Of a stretch of DNA of 64,000 nucleotides, positions 1-13,299 are shown piece after piece. The notes beneath the pieces were generated by a model. That model worked only from the letters and a program-made list of their open reading frames with translations. It had not been told where the DNA came from and ran no database searches. The DNA comes from Planococcus citri. Lineage: Eukaryota > Arthropoda > Insecta > Hemiptera > Pseudococcidae. The position numbers and the translations under genes were made by a program. How positions within the stretch are numbered: position 1 is the first letter of the stretch; every line of letters begins with the position of its first letter. Location: NCBI RefSeq assembly GCF_950023065.1, contig NC_088679.1, positions 7,998,001 through 8,062,000 on the forward strand, read 5' to 3'.

Positions 1-860
1 TCAATTTTTAAACGCTGCTCGTTTTTAAAATGATGGCGATTAGTTTATCAGTGTTGGAAATATTGGTTGGAAATATTTTTTGTAGATATTACCTATTTGA
101 AAGTAAGTATCGGTACAAAACCACTAAAAATGACACAAAAGTTGAAAATTGATAAATTTTAGATGGAAATTACCCAGAATTTAAAAAAGCATTGAAAATC
201 GTCAGAATGCTATAAAAACATCACAATGACTTAAAGTGATGAAATATTGGTAAAAATTCCAAAAAAAAAATAAAAAAATAAAAAAATTGAAGAAATGTTG
301 AACACGTGTTAAGATGAGAAAACGTCTCCCTAAAAATGCATAAAAAAGTGACAAATGTATGTTAAAAAAATTTGAAAAGCATTAAAAGAGGCAATAAAAT
401 CACTAAAAATTGCCAAAAAAAAAATGAAATTCAGTAAAATTTGCCAAAAATGCAGAAAAGACCTGTTTTTTGTGGCCATGCAACCCTCCCAAAAATGTTT
501 GTTTTGTGCCAACATTGAGATAAAAATCCTACATTTTTTTCAAAAGTGCCACAAACAATCTGATTATTTTCAGAAGGGTGGTAGCGGGATAGATGCCAGT
601 ACAGGTTAGATGCCTGAATCTTTACCTAGTGGTCCCTATCAACTTTGTCTGAAAACTGATTAGCTCAGATTATACATTAAGGTGAACATAGTTTGTATCA
701 ATGTTTTGATCTGCAGCAGTAGGTAAATGTTAACATGGCTTGACTAGCATGTTGATGAAATTGTTGTTGAAGAAAGTGGTGAAATTTTTTTTATGTGATT
801 ATTCAGACTCATTTTTGCTAGAGAAAAAGTGAACACATAAGGCATAATATAAGTAACGTC
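1..860. other. AT-rich sequence, nothing recognised
   Basis: Rich in A and T runs. The short open frames have no family resemblance and overlap on both strands. I see no gene, RNA or repeat boundary here. Confidence 0.5.
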
Positions 861-3400
861 ATTCCCCATGACGGTGGATAAAACTTCATTAAGTAGGGAT
901 AATATAAATGTAAAATTGTTTAAATTTGTGTTTTTTAGTGTAAGTAGTATCAGTACTCACCACATAATAATTTTTCAACATTTCTCAGTTTTTCTCTGTT
1001 TGTGTATGGCGGAGCTGAGAAACCATGACGAAAGAAGCGGCAAAAGATAAATAACCATATTTTCATGGAATCACGTTTATATACTGCATAGCGGTGTTCA
1101 GATTCAGTATTTTATCAGTGGACAAGATTTGGTGAACTGCCTAAACAGTTTTTCCATTTTCAAACACCAAAATTTGTAAATAATGAGCCGTTGGGAATGC
1201 ATTGGAAATTAACCACGCCGAGGGAACAAAAACTTGAAGACAGAGGTTTGAGGTCACTCCACAGCATGTAGGTGTCACTGAAGTGAATTGTGTTCATAAT
1301 GTAATTTGCGTGTAGTTTTCAGGAATAAAAAAACGAATGTCAAAATTGCAGAACATCACCACTCTTTGCTAACCAGCTATGTAACTATTTAAAAGCGAGA
1401 TGTGAGACAGCCACGACAATGGAACTTTTGATCATATAAGGGGATCTGTGGCCCAGGGGGAGGGGGTTGAATTCATTGTAGTGTCTGAAAATGTTGGATG
1501 GGGACAACTTTTATTGACAAAACCATTCACCATTACTTTTCATGTGCATTCTGGAAGTGAAATTTTACATGGACGCAAAAAGTGTAAAATTGGTAGAACT
1601 ACCCAGTTACTGGTTTTCTTGATCAGGATAGATGCCCATTGCCCATAGTAATTTAATGAGAGTGAGGAAAGTGAAATTTTCTTTTGTGAATACTGCTGCA
1701 AAACGCCCAAAAATGATGGTTTTTTGAATATTTTCAACTGGCATCGTCAATTTTTGGAATTACGTTCATTTTTACCACTTGGCAATTTTTAAAAACACAG
1801 TTTTTATTTGGTTATTATGAATTTTTGATGTTCATTTGATTTATTGTGCATGAAATAACAGCAACTTTCATGTTGCAGTATGAGGTTTCCCCAAAATGCA
1901 GCAGCAGATAATTTTATACCTCATTTCCGACCAATTGATTCCATCAGTAATGATTTCAAACCCGTATGTGCAGTTCTGTACCTCCAACAAATTTTGAAAC
2001 TAGATCATTAATCTCTGCACCTATCTTTGGTTGTCTATCTGTCTGCCCATCTAGCTTCGCAAGGTCACTTAACTCCCCTATTTCCAGAAATACGAGAAAA
2101 ACAAAATTAAGAAAAATGTACTCCTTGACAGGGAATTAAACCCTGTTATCCCACATAACAGATTGGGATACTTACCACTATACTACCAAGAACTGCAGTG
2201 TTATCCCACATGACAGTTTGGGATACTGGATACTTACCACTATACTTACTACTGGGACTTACTGAGAACGAACTAATGAATGGTTGAACGAACAAAAGAA
2301 CGAACTTTGATTTTGGACAGAATGCAAGGTAGATAGTGGGTTTCTTGTTTGTTTTTTGAAATTTTTGGAAATATCAAATTTGACACTTGCTGAGTTTGTC
2401 ACAACCGGGTAATTCTCAAAAAAAGTTTGAATTTCAATACTAAAATTTTTCAAAAATTAAAACCTTTTTTTGATTTTTTTTCAAAAGGGACTTGATTGTA
2501 GGCATACCCAGGACCCCTAAAATGACTTCAGGCCCAAGTCATCCTCAATAGGGGCGGGGGCAGGGGCTTCAAAAAAATCGGTGCCACATGTTGAAAAAAA
2601 AGGCTGTTCACTACTTTTGGGTAGGTATAGGTATAATTGGAGCAGTTATTGGTAGCTTTAGCTCACAAAAAGGTCATCAAGTAGGTACCAGGTACCTTTT
2701 GATGGGAGTATTCGAACACAATAGGGTAGGTATTTTCCTTCGCCGTGGGCAAAAAATCACAATAGCCACGACGAAATACCAAACTGTACTACCCACGACG
2801 TAAGAAAAAAAGAACTAAAATTTGTTTTACTGGTAATAGAATCAATAATTTTTCAATTTTCAAAGTTGTGGTCATCAAATACTTACCATTTGAATATTTT
2901 CTTTTTTTCAAGAAAAAAAAATGTCTCTTTTAAACGTGAGAATGATAAGCCACGGCGATGGATCCGAAAAATGGTAATCAGTACAATTTTCACAGATTAT
3001 AATTTGCAGACTGGTTAACTGTATTTGCTTGATGGATTTGAAATGGGCGTAGCATTACTATCACTAAAACGATACAGTGTACCCATTTCACCTTTTTAAA
3101 AAATCGAATGGGAGAGCCAGAAAAAAATTAACAAAAATTGGCCACGGCGATGGACAAAAAACTGATTACATCACTTCATGACCTCGGTTTCAGGGTATAA
3201 GTATCATTCCAAAAATTTATATCAGTTCTGTCATTTACTCTCATATCATATAATAATATGTACCATTTTTTTTTTCAAAAAAAGAGATAGTGTAATTCAT
3301 TTTTGAAGACGAAGTTGAAAAATTTAAGTCATTACAGGCCACGACGATGGAGTTTTCAGGATTGGGGGGGGGGGGTTGGGGGACGTTAAACTATATGCAC
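861..3400. repeat. Degenerate dispersed/tandem repeat with GCCACGRCGATGG motif
   Basis: A short GC-richer motif, GCCACG(A/G)CGATGG or close variants, recurs in otherwise AT-rich DNA. The clearest copies are near 2948, 3141 and 3338, which are about 195 bp apart. Weaker copies lie near 867, 1024, 1209, 1411, 2765 and 2792, and a reverse-strand form near 2740. This looks like an old tandem array of about 195-bp units that has diverged. No coding potential was seen in it. Confidence 0.45.
2121..2192 (-). tRNA. tRNA-Asp-like pseudogene or SINE head
   Basis: Read on the minus strand, this 72-nt stretch resembles arthropod tRNA-Asp. It has an A-box-like TAGTATAGTGG and a perfect 5-bp T stem (CAGGG/CCCTG) around a B-box-like loop. 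The 7-bp acceptor stem pairs throughout with two G-T wobbles. The anticodon stem has one mismatch and the loop is 8 nt long, so a working tRNA-Asp (GTC) is unlikely. A second, damaged partial copy of the anticodon/D-arm part follows at about 2200-2250. It may be a tRNA pseudogene or the head of a tRNA-derived SINE. Confidence 0.55.
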
Positions 3401-3915
3401 GTGACCCCTGAGTTGGTATCTACACAATACCACTGAAAAAAATTTCAATTGTCAATAGTATTCAAATAAACCACCCATTATACACGATTTTTAAACTTTT
3501 TTTGAGAATTACCCAACCACAGGTCCTCAATTGAGTCTGAAAACACCCACTGATTAAAATAGTGTCTGTTTCAAACACAGGTCCTAACTTGGTCTGAACA
3601 CACCCACTGATTGAAATGGTGTCTATTTCAAACACATTCGAGGCAGACACTTTTATTCATTTGTATACTTTTCATTAAGCTAGTTAATAGTAAATGTGTT
3701 TGAAAAACACACTCGATGTGTGATGTGTCCTTCTGAAAATCATCGCAATTGTAACTCAAATTATTAAACTGGTTGAGAATAAACCAACACTCAATTTTCG
3801 GCTGCTCAAGTTGATTTTTGTGGTATCTGGAACTTCTGGAAGAAATCAAAAATTCACGCTGAAGACTTCAGAATGACTAGAAATGGGGGAGGGGGATTTG
3901 GTTCTTGTAAGTCAA
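3401..3915. other. No gene recognised; local repeats
   Basis: A short duplicated phrase (ACACCCACTGATT, near 3543 and 3600) and homopolymer runs are visible. No coding exon is supported. Confidence 0.4.
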
Positions 3916-4027
3916 TATGTGAGGGCGCATACGAAAAGGGTCCAAATGACCAAAAAAAAAGTTCTCTGAAATTTTTTTGTTGTTTTTTTTTGGTTGTATG
4001 GTCCCTTTTCGTATGCGCCCTCACATA
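3916..4027. mobile_element. Small MITE-like hairpin with TA ends
   Basis: The ends are inverted copies: TATGTGAGGGCGCATACGAA at the left, with its complement finishing at 4027. About 29 bp pair perfectly, and the imperfect pairing continues through the A/T runs. The total is 112 bp. Both ends begin with TA, fitting a TA target duplication as in Tc1/mariner-type MITEs. It is non-coding, and the superfamily is an inference. Confidence 0.75.
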
Positions 4028-5820
4028 TAGACTTAAACCTGACTTTCATCATTTATATGGTAAAATTTTGAAAAACTCGTAATTTCAAATTTATTAAATA
4101 CCTACTTGAAAATTGCAATTCATGCACCTGAAATTGGTATGATAATGTAACTTTTGGACGCTCTTTCGATTCAATTTTTCAAACCGGGAGAAAGTATTTT
4201 TCTGGAAAAAATTCCCCTTGTTGCACTACATTGCTTTGCTGTGCTCACGCAACCATCTGCTTCAAGCAGCAGCCATTTTTAAAACAAGAAAGTATCAAAA
4301 TACGCACAGGAAAGTCTGAGTGTTTCCTCACTTATAAATATTAGCAAGGGAATTAGAACAATAAAAAAATAGGTTTACCTACTCAAAATTATTCTCATTA
4401 ACATTTATATCAGTTTATCTTTATCGTCGTTATATTGATTACAAAAATTCTGAAAAGCGAAGTACCTAATCCGAAAGACATTTACAAACACGCTTATTAT
4501 CGTAAGTAGGGTGAGATTACAAACATTCAGAAGCCATTTCCAGTATACTAATTCGACACTTTAAAAGAAAAGGAGAACCGAGACAGAGAAAGGAAAAGTT
4601 AAACTAAACAATGTAAAAAAGGAAAAAAGGAAAAAAAAAGATTGCATCCGGCGTAACGACAAAATTTAAGATAGTACCATTTGCGGTGTACAATTTTAGT
4701 TAATAGGAAAAAACGAATGAGCCCTGTAAACGATAAAAATACAATTTTCCGAAACATTAAAGAAAAGTGAGAGAATATGCAGGCGATTAGCGTTGTTATA
4801 ACCCCTAAAAACACCAGGTCTCGTCGAATATAATAACAGATGAGAAACGTTTAGTAATAACATTCTTTATTATTCTGTTTGCTAGACCAGGGCCAAGACC
4901 TTACGGGTAGGGGTAAAGCTCCAGCTTCGCCAACTTTATTTCGCTGTACAGCGCAGCGTAAAGCCTATTAAGCTGTTCATCGACGTTGTCTTCGTCATCG
5001 TCGTCCGCAATTCTGTACTCTTTCTCTCTCGCTCTTTCACTTTTACAGGCGAAATTTTGTTCTTGCTCTTGCTGTGTACTTGTGCTTGTACAGTACGTTG
5101 TTGTAGTTGTTATTGATACGTTTGCCGGATACGGACGCTCGTATACCCTCCGCAAACACCGAGTATAATAATAATAATAATTCAAAGGCGACCCTCTTCT
5201 TCATTACGACGACAACGAGGACGCTTCATGGTGAATAAATCGACTGGTAAAGTGAAGTTGACTCGTCGTCGGTGGTGCGACTTGGGAGCGCGAGCAACCA
5301 ACACCCCCCCCCCCACATTTTGGCTTCCGGCATCCAGCTCCAGCTCCGGCTCCGGTTGCGTCTTGGTCTTACGATTATACCAGTATGCTCCACCTCAATT
5401 AATTTCACTCTTCGTTTTACTTCCACTCTTAATAATTATAAGTAAGTGAGACTCTTTTTTAATCCTTTTACCTCGCTTCTCTATATTTTCCTATTTAATC
5501 CTTCTTTCCCACTTGTAGTATTTTTACACCAATCGAGTTTTACAGCTTTTGGACGAGCTTTTTTGTACGCTTCCGTTTTACTTAATACCTACTCGTATAG
5601 GAGGGGTTGCGATTGCGAAACTTTCCAACAGTCGAAGAATTCGCAACATTTGCGAGCTTTAATTAACCGAGCAATCGCGAATGTAAATTATACTGTCGTA
5701 AAAACCCTCGAAATATACTAATTTTTGAAGAAAGTTTAACGTGTATATTTAATTGGCTCGGATTTATACTTCCGGTCTATTCGAGGTATTTACTAATATG
5801 TTGCCAGCCTAATCTAGATG
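4028..5820. other. No gene recognised; one GC-richer patch
   Basis: The patch at about 4900-5450 is less AT-rich. It holds an open frame on the minus strand (4901-5185) ending in an Asp/Glu-rich stretch, and a plus-strand frame (5228-5449). Neither matches a family I know, and both are partly simple sequence. It could be the 5' end of an unrelated gene, but I see no splice structure that decides it. Confidence 0.3.
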
Positions 5821-6306
5821 TTGAAGGGGCAAGGTTACATGAATTTTTGAAAATTCGATTTTTTACATGACTTTTCAAATAAAAAAGTTTTCTTGCAAAA
5901 TAGCCTATCTCTAAAAATGAAGGTGCTGTAAACAGATGAATTTTCAAGGGTCGAGTCCTAAAATTTTTATGAATTGTTACCCATATAACTGCTTCAATTT
6001 CAAAAATGGAAAAACTCGCTTAATAACTTTTTCTTTTTTCGTTTTGAGAATTTAATTACCAACATGAGAATTTACTTACCTTCAAAATTAACAAAAGTCA
6101 CATTTCAAAAAGTTTTAAAGGATTTATTTTTATAGGTAAGAATCATTTTATTCTAAAAATATAATGAAATTGCTTAATAACTCCAGCAGTTCTGGAATGA
6201 ATTGGACAATTTTGAAAACAACCTGTTTTATTCGTTTCAAAAAATGATGCCAGAATTCATGATCAGAGCTGTCGAATTATGCAAATTTGTACTCTAGCCC
6301 CTTCAA
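5821..6306. mobile_element. TIR element, TTGAAGGGGC ends
   Basis: The left end TTGAAGGGGCAAG is matched by the inverted right end CTAGCCCCTTCAA. The interior is non-coding and AT-rich. It lies 23 bp from the next element, whose ends also start TTGAAGGG, so the two may be relatives or nested pieces of one insertion. The TIRs are only about 10-13 bp, so the call is moderate. Confidence 0.45.
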
Positions 6307-6329
6307 TTTTCAGATCATTTGCGCAAAAA

Positions 6330-6976
6330 TTGAAGGGTTCAGTTCCAAGTCGGCCTAAGTCCATTTTTTCCGTTTCGAGAAAAACGCAAATAACTGTTTT
6401 TCTCGCCCTTCCGCTTCAATAATAAATGATGTGATTATATGGTTGTGAAGCTTGATCTTTCTGCTTTAAAGTACCGTATTGGTATTTTTTAAATTTTGCG
6501 TATTTTCAGCTCCAGAGCGCGTCAAAGAGTCAGAAAAAGTGGACTTAGGCCACTTTGGAATTATCTGATGTTAAAAATTTCGAAAAAGAGCTGAAAAAAT
6601 GCGTTTTTTCAAAAAAAAATTCACGAATCATTAATTTAATACATTTCTGAAACAATTTCATTCAAAGCACCTATTTGTACATACCATGATGAATAATAGG
6701 TACATGTGAAAACGCCTTCACTCGAAAATCGTTGAAAAAACTCTGAAAAACCGCATTTGTATACAAATTTTCGTAAAAAATGTATGATTTAGGCCACTTT
6801 GGAATAATCAGCTTTTTTTTGGAGCCGGCAAAACAGCGCTACTGAGCGAAAAAAGTAACGCCAGGGGTTGGGACAAGGTGGTAAAGGTGTTAACCGACCT
6901 GTACCACCAGATGGCGCGCTGCTAACTCAAAAATGATAAAAATGGACTTAGGCCGACTTGGAACTGAACCCTTCAA
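6330..6976. mobile_element. TIR element, TTGAAGGGTTCAGTTCC ends
   Basis: The ends are inverted copies of about 40 bp (6330-6369 and 6937-6976), containing CAGTTCCAAGTCGGCCTAAG. Related phrases (GGACTTAGGCCACTTTGGAA and variants) recur inside near 6540 and 6788, so the element has subterminal repeats. There is no transposase frame; it is a non-autonomous element of 647 bp. Confidence 0.7.
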
Positions 6977-7099
6977 TTATAATCTTTTGACTATTTTATC
7001 AAAATGATACATCCTGAAAATGTTGACAAAAAAATGTTACAACTTTTTGTCAACTCGACAAAAATTGTCACTCGTCGGTAATAATTTTGACAGATAGAT

Positions 7100-7990
7100 A
7101 AACAGGAATTTTCCGACAATTTTGACAAAAAAAAGGATTTTTTTGAGCAATCTTGGCTAGAACAGGACTGTTTGACGATTTTGGCAAGAATTAATCTTTT
7201 TTGGCAACTTTACCAAAAATAACATTTTTTTGGCCATTTTGGCCAAAAATGAACGCTTCTTGACTATTTTAACAAAAATTGACGCTTTTTGACTTCTTTT
7301 CTTGTTTTTTTTTTTTTTTGAAAATTGACATTTTTTGCCTCTTGGAAAAATTAGCAAACAACACAAAACCTTATACAAGCAAGTTTGACAATGTTTTTGA
7401 GCAATCTTGACCAGAACAGGACTGTTTGACAACTTTGGCAAAAACAGGATTTTTTGAGCAATCTTGGCCAGAACAGGACAGTTTGACAATTTTGGCAATA
7501 TTGATCCTTTCTGACAATTTTACTAAAAATAAACTCTTTTTGGCAATTGTACTAGTAATGAATACTTCTTGACTATTTTAACAAATATTGACACTTTTTG
7601 ACTTTTTTTTAAATTTATATTTTTTGACTAAGAAAAATTGGAAAAAACGAAACCTTATAAACATGTTTGACAAATTTTTTGAGAAATCTTGGTCAGAACA
7701 GGACTGTTTGACAACTTTGGCGAAAAACAGGATTTTTTGAGCAATCTTGGCCAGAACTGGACCGTTTGACATTTTTGGCAAGAATTGATCCTTTTTGACA
7801 ATTTTACCAAAAATAAACACTTTTTGACCATTTTAACAAAAATTGACGCTTTTTGACTTTTTTTTTTGAATTGACTGTTTTTGACTTGGGACAATTTGCC
7901 AAAAAAACCTTATAAGCAAGTTTTGCAAAAAAAAAAAAAAAAATACTTTTGTTTGACAATTTTGGAATGAAAAGAAGACTTTTCAACATG
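7100..7990. repeat. Tandem repeat, about 300-bp units
   Basis: About three diverged copies of a unit containing GAGCAATCTTGGCCAGAACA, TTTGACAATTTTGGCAAGAA, ACTTTTTGACTATTTTAACA and CCTTATAAGCAAG. Copies start near 7140, 7450 and 7740. The Lys/Ser-rich open frames on the minus strand come from this repeat and are not genes. Confidence 0.7.
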
Positions 7991-8759
7991 TACGGCAAAA
8001 ATCAATTCTTATTGGATGTTTAGGGTTAGAAGAGGGGACAAAAAATTATGGACATACATTTCGAGTAGGTATTAGCATGTTCCCAAGAATTACCTAATTA
8101 TTTCTTCGTTGTTGAGTTGTCTATTCAATTTTGTTTTCAAAAATGTCGATTTTCCATTTTTTTTTAAATCAAGGAGGAATTCTAATTGTTAAGTTCATTT
8201 TTTGAATTTTTTGGCTAATTTTCACAAATTTTCAAAAATTTAAAAAAGCAGTTAGGAAATTTCAAAACTTTTCCATAAAACATAATTTTTTGAGCAAAGT
8301 GGACCAGTCTAAGTACAACCTACTTTAATTCAACCCAGAAACATCAATAAATAACTATGTACCTGGGTATACTTGACATTATTCTGTAGTCTCCATCTAG
8401 TTTTCAAACTCCAAAAATTTCAAATCGCTCTTGAAATAGCTTTTTTGAGGTTTTTTAAATTTTCAAATTCGTCAAAAATCCAAAAGCGAATCTTAGAACC
8501 TGAAATTGTTAGATCTAAGTACGAGTTCAAAATGTATGGCCGATTGTGCAGGTAGGTACTTGAGTATGTTTTTTTTTTGTAGCTTCACAAAAAATTACAC
8601 AACTGAAATCGAAATTGAAAAAAAAGGATTGAAACCGAAATTCAAAAAACCAAAAATTGAAATTAAAAATAGGAAAAACTTGGAAGTGAAAATTTAAATT
8701 TCTTTTTCGGTTTTTATAGACATATTTTTTTTTAAGCTAAAATTAACTACATAGGAAAG
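7991..8759. other. AT-rich, nothing recognised
   Basis: No gene, RNA or clear repeat boundary seen. Confidence 0.4.
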
Positions 8760-9640
8760 ATTTTTCTTGAAAACAGAATTATCTCGAAGTATTTCGCTTG
8801 GAGATGAAAAATTTTCAAGTTCTGATTTCTACGTTAGACATCGATTTTCATTTTCTTCGATATTTTTAAATTTCGGAAGCTTCATGCAATTGGACCAAGC
8901 ATCATTTTTGGAGGACCAAGTGAAATTTTTTTTGAAAAAGTGGTCATTTAAAAGTACCCTGCCTAGAGATGAAAAATGGTACCTACATGATATCAATTTT
9001 TCATTTTTTTTCGATAGGTATTTTTCAACATTCATGAGATTCATGCAATGGAACTAACATCACTTGTGGAGGACCCAGGAACGGTTTCTCTTTAAAAACT
9101 TGGTCATTTAAATTTTCTTTGCTTAGAAATGAAACATTTTCAAAAAATTTGTGCGAATATCAATTTTTTATTTTCAATTTTTTTCATTTTTTCGACTTTG
9201 AGGGGCTTTGTATAAGGAAAAACAACATCATTTGAGAGACCAGGGGAAGTTTTTTTCTTAAAACTGTGCTTATTTAGAAAATGTCTGCCCACAAACGAAA
9301 AATTTTTAAAAAATTTCCACAGATATCAATTTTGTATGTTTTTTAATTTTTCCCAAATTTGAGAGCTCCCATACAAGAGAGGCGACACCATTTGAAGAGT
9401 CCAACGAAGGCTTTTTATTAAAAAGGGGGTTATGTAGAACAATTGTAATGTGAAACGAACTATTATAAAACAAAAATCCCCTGATTGATTTATTTTCATT
9501 TTTTCTGATTTTTTTCAACTTTGTGAAGCTTCTAATACTGAAGGGTCCATGTAGTTTGAAGGGCCGGAGGAGGTTTTTTTTTTGAAAAGGGGATTATTTT
9601 AAAAATTCTGACGCAGAAACAATGAATTTTGAAAAAAAAT
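8760..9640. repeat. Tandem repeat, about 163-bp units
   Basis: At least five diverging units. The recurring phrase is close to GAGATGAAAAATTTTCAA (near 8801, 8964, 9124, 9292, 9450 and 9614). A second is close to TTCATGCAATTGGACCAA, followed by an AGGACC block. Spacing is about 160-170 bp. Copies become less alike toward the right. The open frame at 8767-9057 spans two units and is a by-product. Confidence 0.65.
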
Positions 9641-12600
9641 TTCATTTGTGTTTTTTCAATGAGGAAGGGTGGATTTAGGCATCACTTTTTTCAAATAGGA
9701 CAAAAATGGGATCACGTTTAGACCAACAAATACACTATTTTCACTTTCTCCAAACATAAATTTTCGCAAGCTTTTGCCCTCGTTTCGCTCGGGCCAGTTT
9801 GCTTTTCTTTAATTTCAAAATCGAAAGTACATTTTTTCAAATTGAGATCAAACTGGCTCTAGCCTGGTTGCTATTCATTTTCAAACTTCAAAATTTTAAA
9901 AACCAATTTTCATCTTTTTTTCATATACATATACCTACTAAGTGCTAAAGAAATTCGTTCAAAAAGGAAAATAAACATTTTTTTATAAGCCATAATGCGA
10001 AATATATCAATAGGCAAAATTGTAATAATTTCATCTTTTAATTTCACTTTAAAAACGCATCATTTTATTTGAAAAAATGTGTATTTTTTCCCCACGGCAA
10101 ATCCCCCTCCCCCCTCCAAAACACCTCCAGTTTTGTTTATTTTCAGGTTGACTATAATTCTTGCGAAATTGAATAAAAAGGCAGAAACAAAAATTAATTG
10201 CACAACTTGCATTCAAGTATCCGAACCTGAGAAAAAACAGAATGAGAAAGATTTCTTAAGGGAGGGGGGATAATTGTATGCGCTCCATTCGGTGCATCCA
10301 CCAGGAGCCCCAACCGACCAAGTCCGCTACTTTTTCAAACCTTTAGAAAAATAATTTCAATAATAAAAAACTGCCCTCCCCAATCGCAAATCATCTCACA
10401 CAAATTAACCCATCATAACTTTCACCTTCTTCCGAGCTTTAATACACTGTCGAATTTCTAACACATTTCCAACCATCTCAACGCAGTACTGCAATGGAAT
10501 TCGTTCAACTTGGCGAAGTGCGCGGCTGCGATGTGTTTACGCAAACATGCGACGCATAATTTAACCCCTGTCATGCAAAATAACATCAAAATTACCCTTC
10601 ATTTACTTCACATTTTATCAAATTAAGAACACTGTTACAACAATCATGCAGACTCGCTTGTCATTGTTGTCATCGTAATTAGTCTATGTGTTTTTCGACT
10701 TGGCTCGCTTACAATAATCACACGTTGCTGGCGTGTAGGTTAGGATGTACCTATACTCTCCTATATACGAGTATGCTTCATCCCAAAAAGACCTAACATA
10801 TCTGTAAATTGAATTAATTAGCGAAATAGATGATATCTGCAGACTGTTGTCGTGTAGGTGAGATTTTCCGCGTAATTTTCGACAATTTTTTCACATAATA
10901 ACCACCTGGTGTGGTGCGATATTTGAGCCTTTCTTTTTAAAGGTGTGTTGGCTTCTATATGATTTATTATCAGTATGGATTATTATCTTACGCTGACTGG
11001 GGTTTATCTCTACCTACCTACACAACTTATATAGGTACAAATTTCGTAGTATTTACTCGTGTGCGGTCATCTCGTCGCTTATTCTTGTATTAATGTGAAA
11101 TTTTTTTCAATGACGTAACTCTTCAGGTATATATATACTGTCTTATAGCTTGTTTTACAATTGACTTTTAGCCTTTTACAACATTGTATGAATGGCTTTA
11201 AGATATAGAGAGACATCGTGGGCCAGGGTTTTTATGTGCAATACACGATGATACTGCAAAAGTAATCGACCTATTATGTACCTATTCGGGTGTTGTTGTT
11301 GCGACGACGAGTAGTTTGTGTGAGGTATTATGATGATTACTTATGGCAGTACGTATAGTAAAATTAAACCTCTCGTCGGAATCATTATTTAGTATTAGGT
11401 ATACTAAGTATGTATATGTATGTTTTAATACCGAATAATATAGCTAAAGCGTGTGGATGATGATATGGCAATGGTTGCAGGTAGGTGATCATATTATATT
11501 TGAAATAAGTAGGCTAAAGTACAAATAGAAATTATGTACCATGTACAGATACACAAACCGATACACACACCCAACTATATATCTATTGATTTCTCTTTAT
11601 TTAATAAAAGTATAATAAAAAAAATAAAAAATAAAATAAAAAAACATTAAAGAAAGCTATCATCCGTCATATTATTTTGTTCGGTGGTAAATACGTTTAG
11701 GTATACCTACATATATAGGATAAGATGAACAGTAGACAGGTAAGGGGTATCGGACACACGGTATCTCGCGCTCGCTGGATGATGCTGGAATGCGAGACTC
11801 GTTGCCTACGGACACCGCTCACTGCTCACAGTAAAGGCTAAGGGCATATAGAGAAGAAGTTGCTGAGCAAGTGGCTATCGAAACGCTACTGTTAAGGCTA
11901 CTTTGCCAGTCTAAGCAGGAGGTCGAATTTTATTATAGACAGACGTAATCGCATTATATAAACTGCGGCTTCATCGTCATCCGCAGCATATTGAACACGT
12001 CATTTTAATTTTTACAATTAGATATACCTTTATACTTTAGTAGTACATTATCTAAATTTCAAATCATCGTAGAGATCGTACGTATGAAGAATGTATTTTA
12101 CAAAAAATGATAATCAGGTACTTTGTTATTTTAGCGATAATTCAGAGACACAACAGTCTGGACGGATAACAAATTACATTTCCAGAGTGTATGGTGCTTG
12201 GTGCTGCTTGACGGTTCGCCGTGTTTGTCTATGTGTAGGTCATATGTGTGTATTTTATATGTATAAATGGTACTCGAATGGTATTCGTTGTAGATGTAGA
12301 TCTGTATGCCAGTATAGGTATAACTATTTAACCAACCCTGCCACTGATCATGAGATCGAATTGTACCATAACAGGCCACCAAGTGTATGTAATGTATGTA
12401 CTTGTAAAAAATGGATTAAGGAAATTCAAATTGCCTTTTTCTTGCAGACAGGTGACATACCTATGAATAATTCATTATTCATTAAATTGTGGAAAAACTA
12501 ACAAAATTTGAAACTTTTTGCAACTCGAAGTGAAATACCTATTTGGATTGAGACAATGTACCTAGGTATAAAATTTTTTATCAACAGCTCCTTGGGTGTT

Positions 12601-13299
12601 CTGAAAATATTTCCGAAATACATACAGCTGTCCAATCACATGAAAAAAGACGCCATTGAATTCCTGCCATTTCGAATAGAAGAGGGAAGAGACCTAACCG
12701 AAGGAAGAGAGTTTCGTTTATTTGGGAGATATTGAGCAGAAGTGTTGGTCTTCCTTGTATTTCTGTGTAGGGTTAGGGTTTGCAGATACTACAGATAATT
12801 CAAAGAGGAAGACAAGAGGAAAATACGTAAATGCCTTTGAAATTTTGATCCAGTACAAAATGCTGAACTCAAATATAACACCAGTGCAAATTTTAGCTGC
12901 TGAAATTCATTTTTCACGAATTTTTTAAATTTCATACTCGTTTTATTTCTCGTTGAAAAAAAAAATCAAAATTTGGTCGAATTTACGTAAAAGGCTTAAA
13001 GTTGCTTTATACCCCATTTTTATAACCTCCCATATATTCCCATAAGTCAATTGGTGATGATTTCGAGCTATTCTGGAGCCTCCAATAAATTTTCAGAGTT
13101 CCCAGTTCTCGAAAAAAAAGTAGGAAATTAGGGACAAAGTAAAATTCAACAACTACCTCCAACTCCTTCCCCCCCCCCAAAAAAAAACCAAACAAGAACT
13201 GAAAATTGAAATACCTCAAAACGAATTCCCCTAAAATATAACTTTCATCACCATGAAGTAAAAAAAATATTCTTAAAGCATCAAGTAATTACAAATAAC
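9641..13299. other. No gene recognised
   Basis: Mixed unique-looking sequence. It has a copy of the CCCTCG(C/T)TTCGCTCGGGCC motif at 9774-9795, TA-rich microsatellite-like stretches (11,580-11,650) and a slightly GC-richer patch at 11,740-12,400. The open frame at 12,091-12,501 is Cys- and Tyr-rich but has no recognisable domain and overlaps an antisense frame. A non-coding exon or promoter of an off-window gene is possible but not shown. Confidence 0.3.

Noticed and set aside
4901..5185. Minus-strand frame with an Asp/Glu-rich segment and SEIKLAKLELYPYP ending
   Set aside because: Partly simple sequence, antisense frames overlap, and no splice sites or family match decide it.
12091..12501. 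136-residue Cys/Tyr-rich frame as a secreted protein
   Set aside because: No signal peptide or recognisable cysteine pattern; an antisense frame of 83 residues overlaps it.
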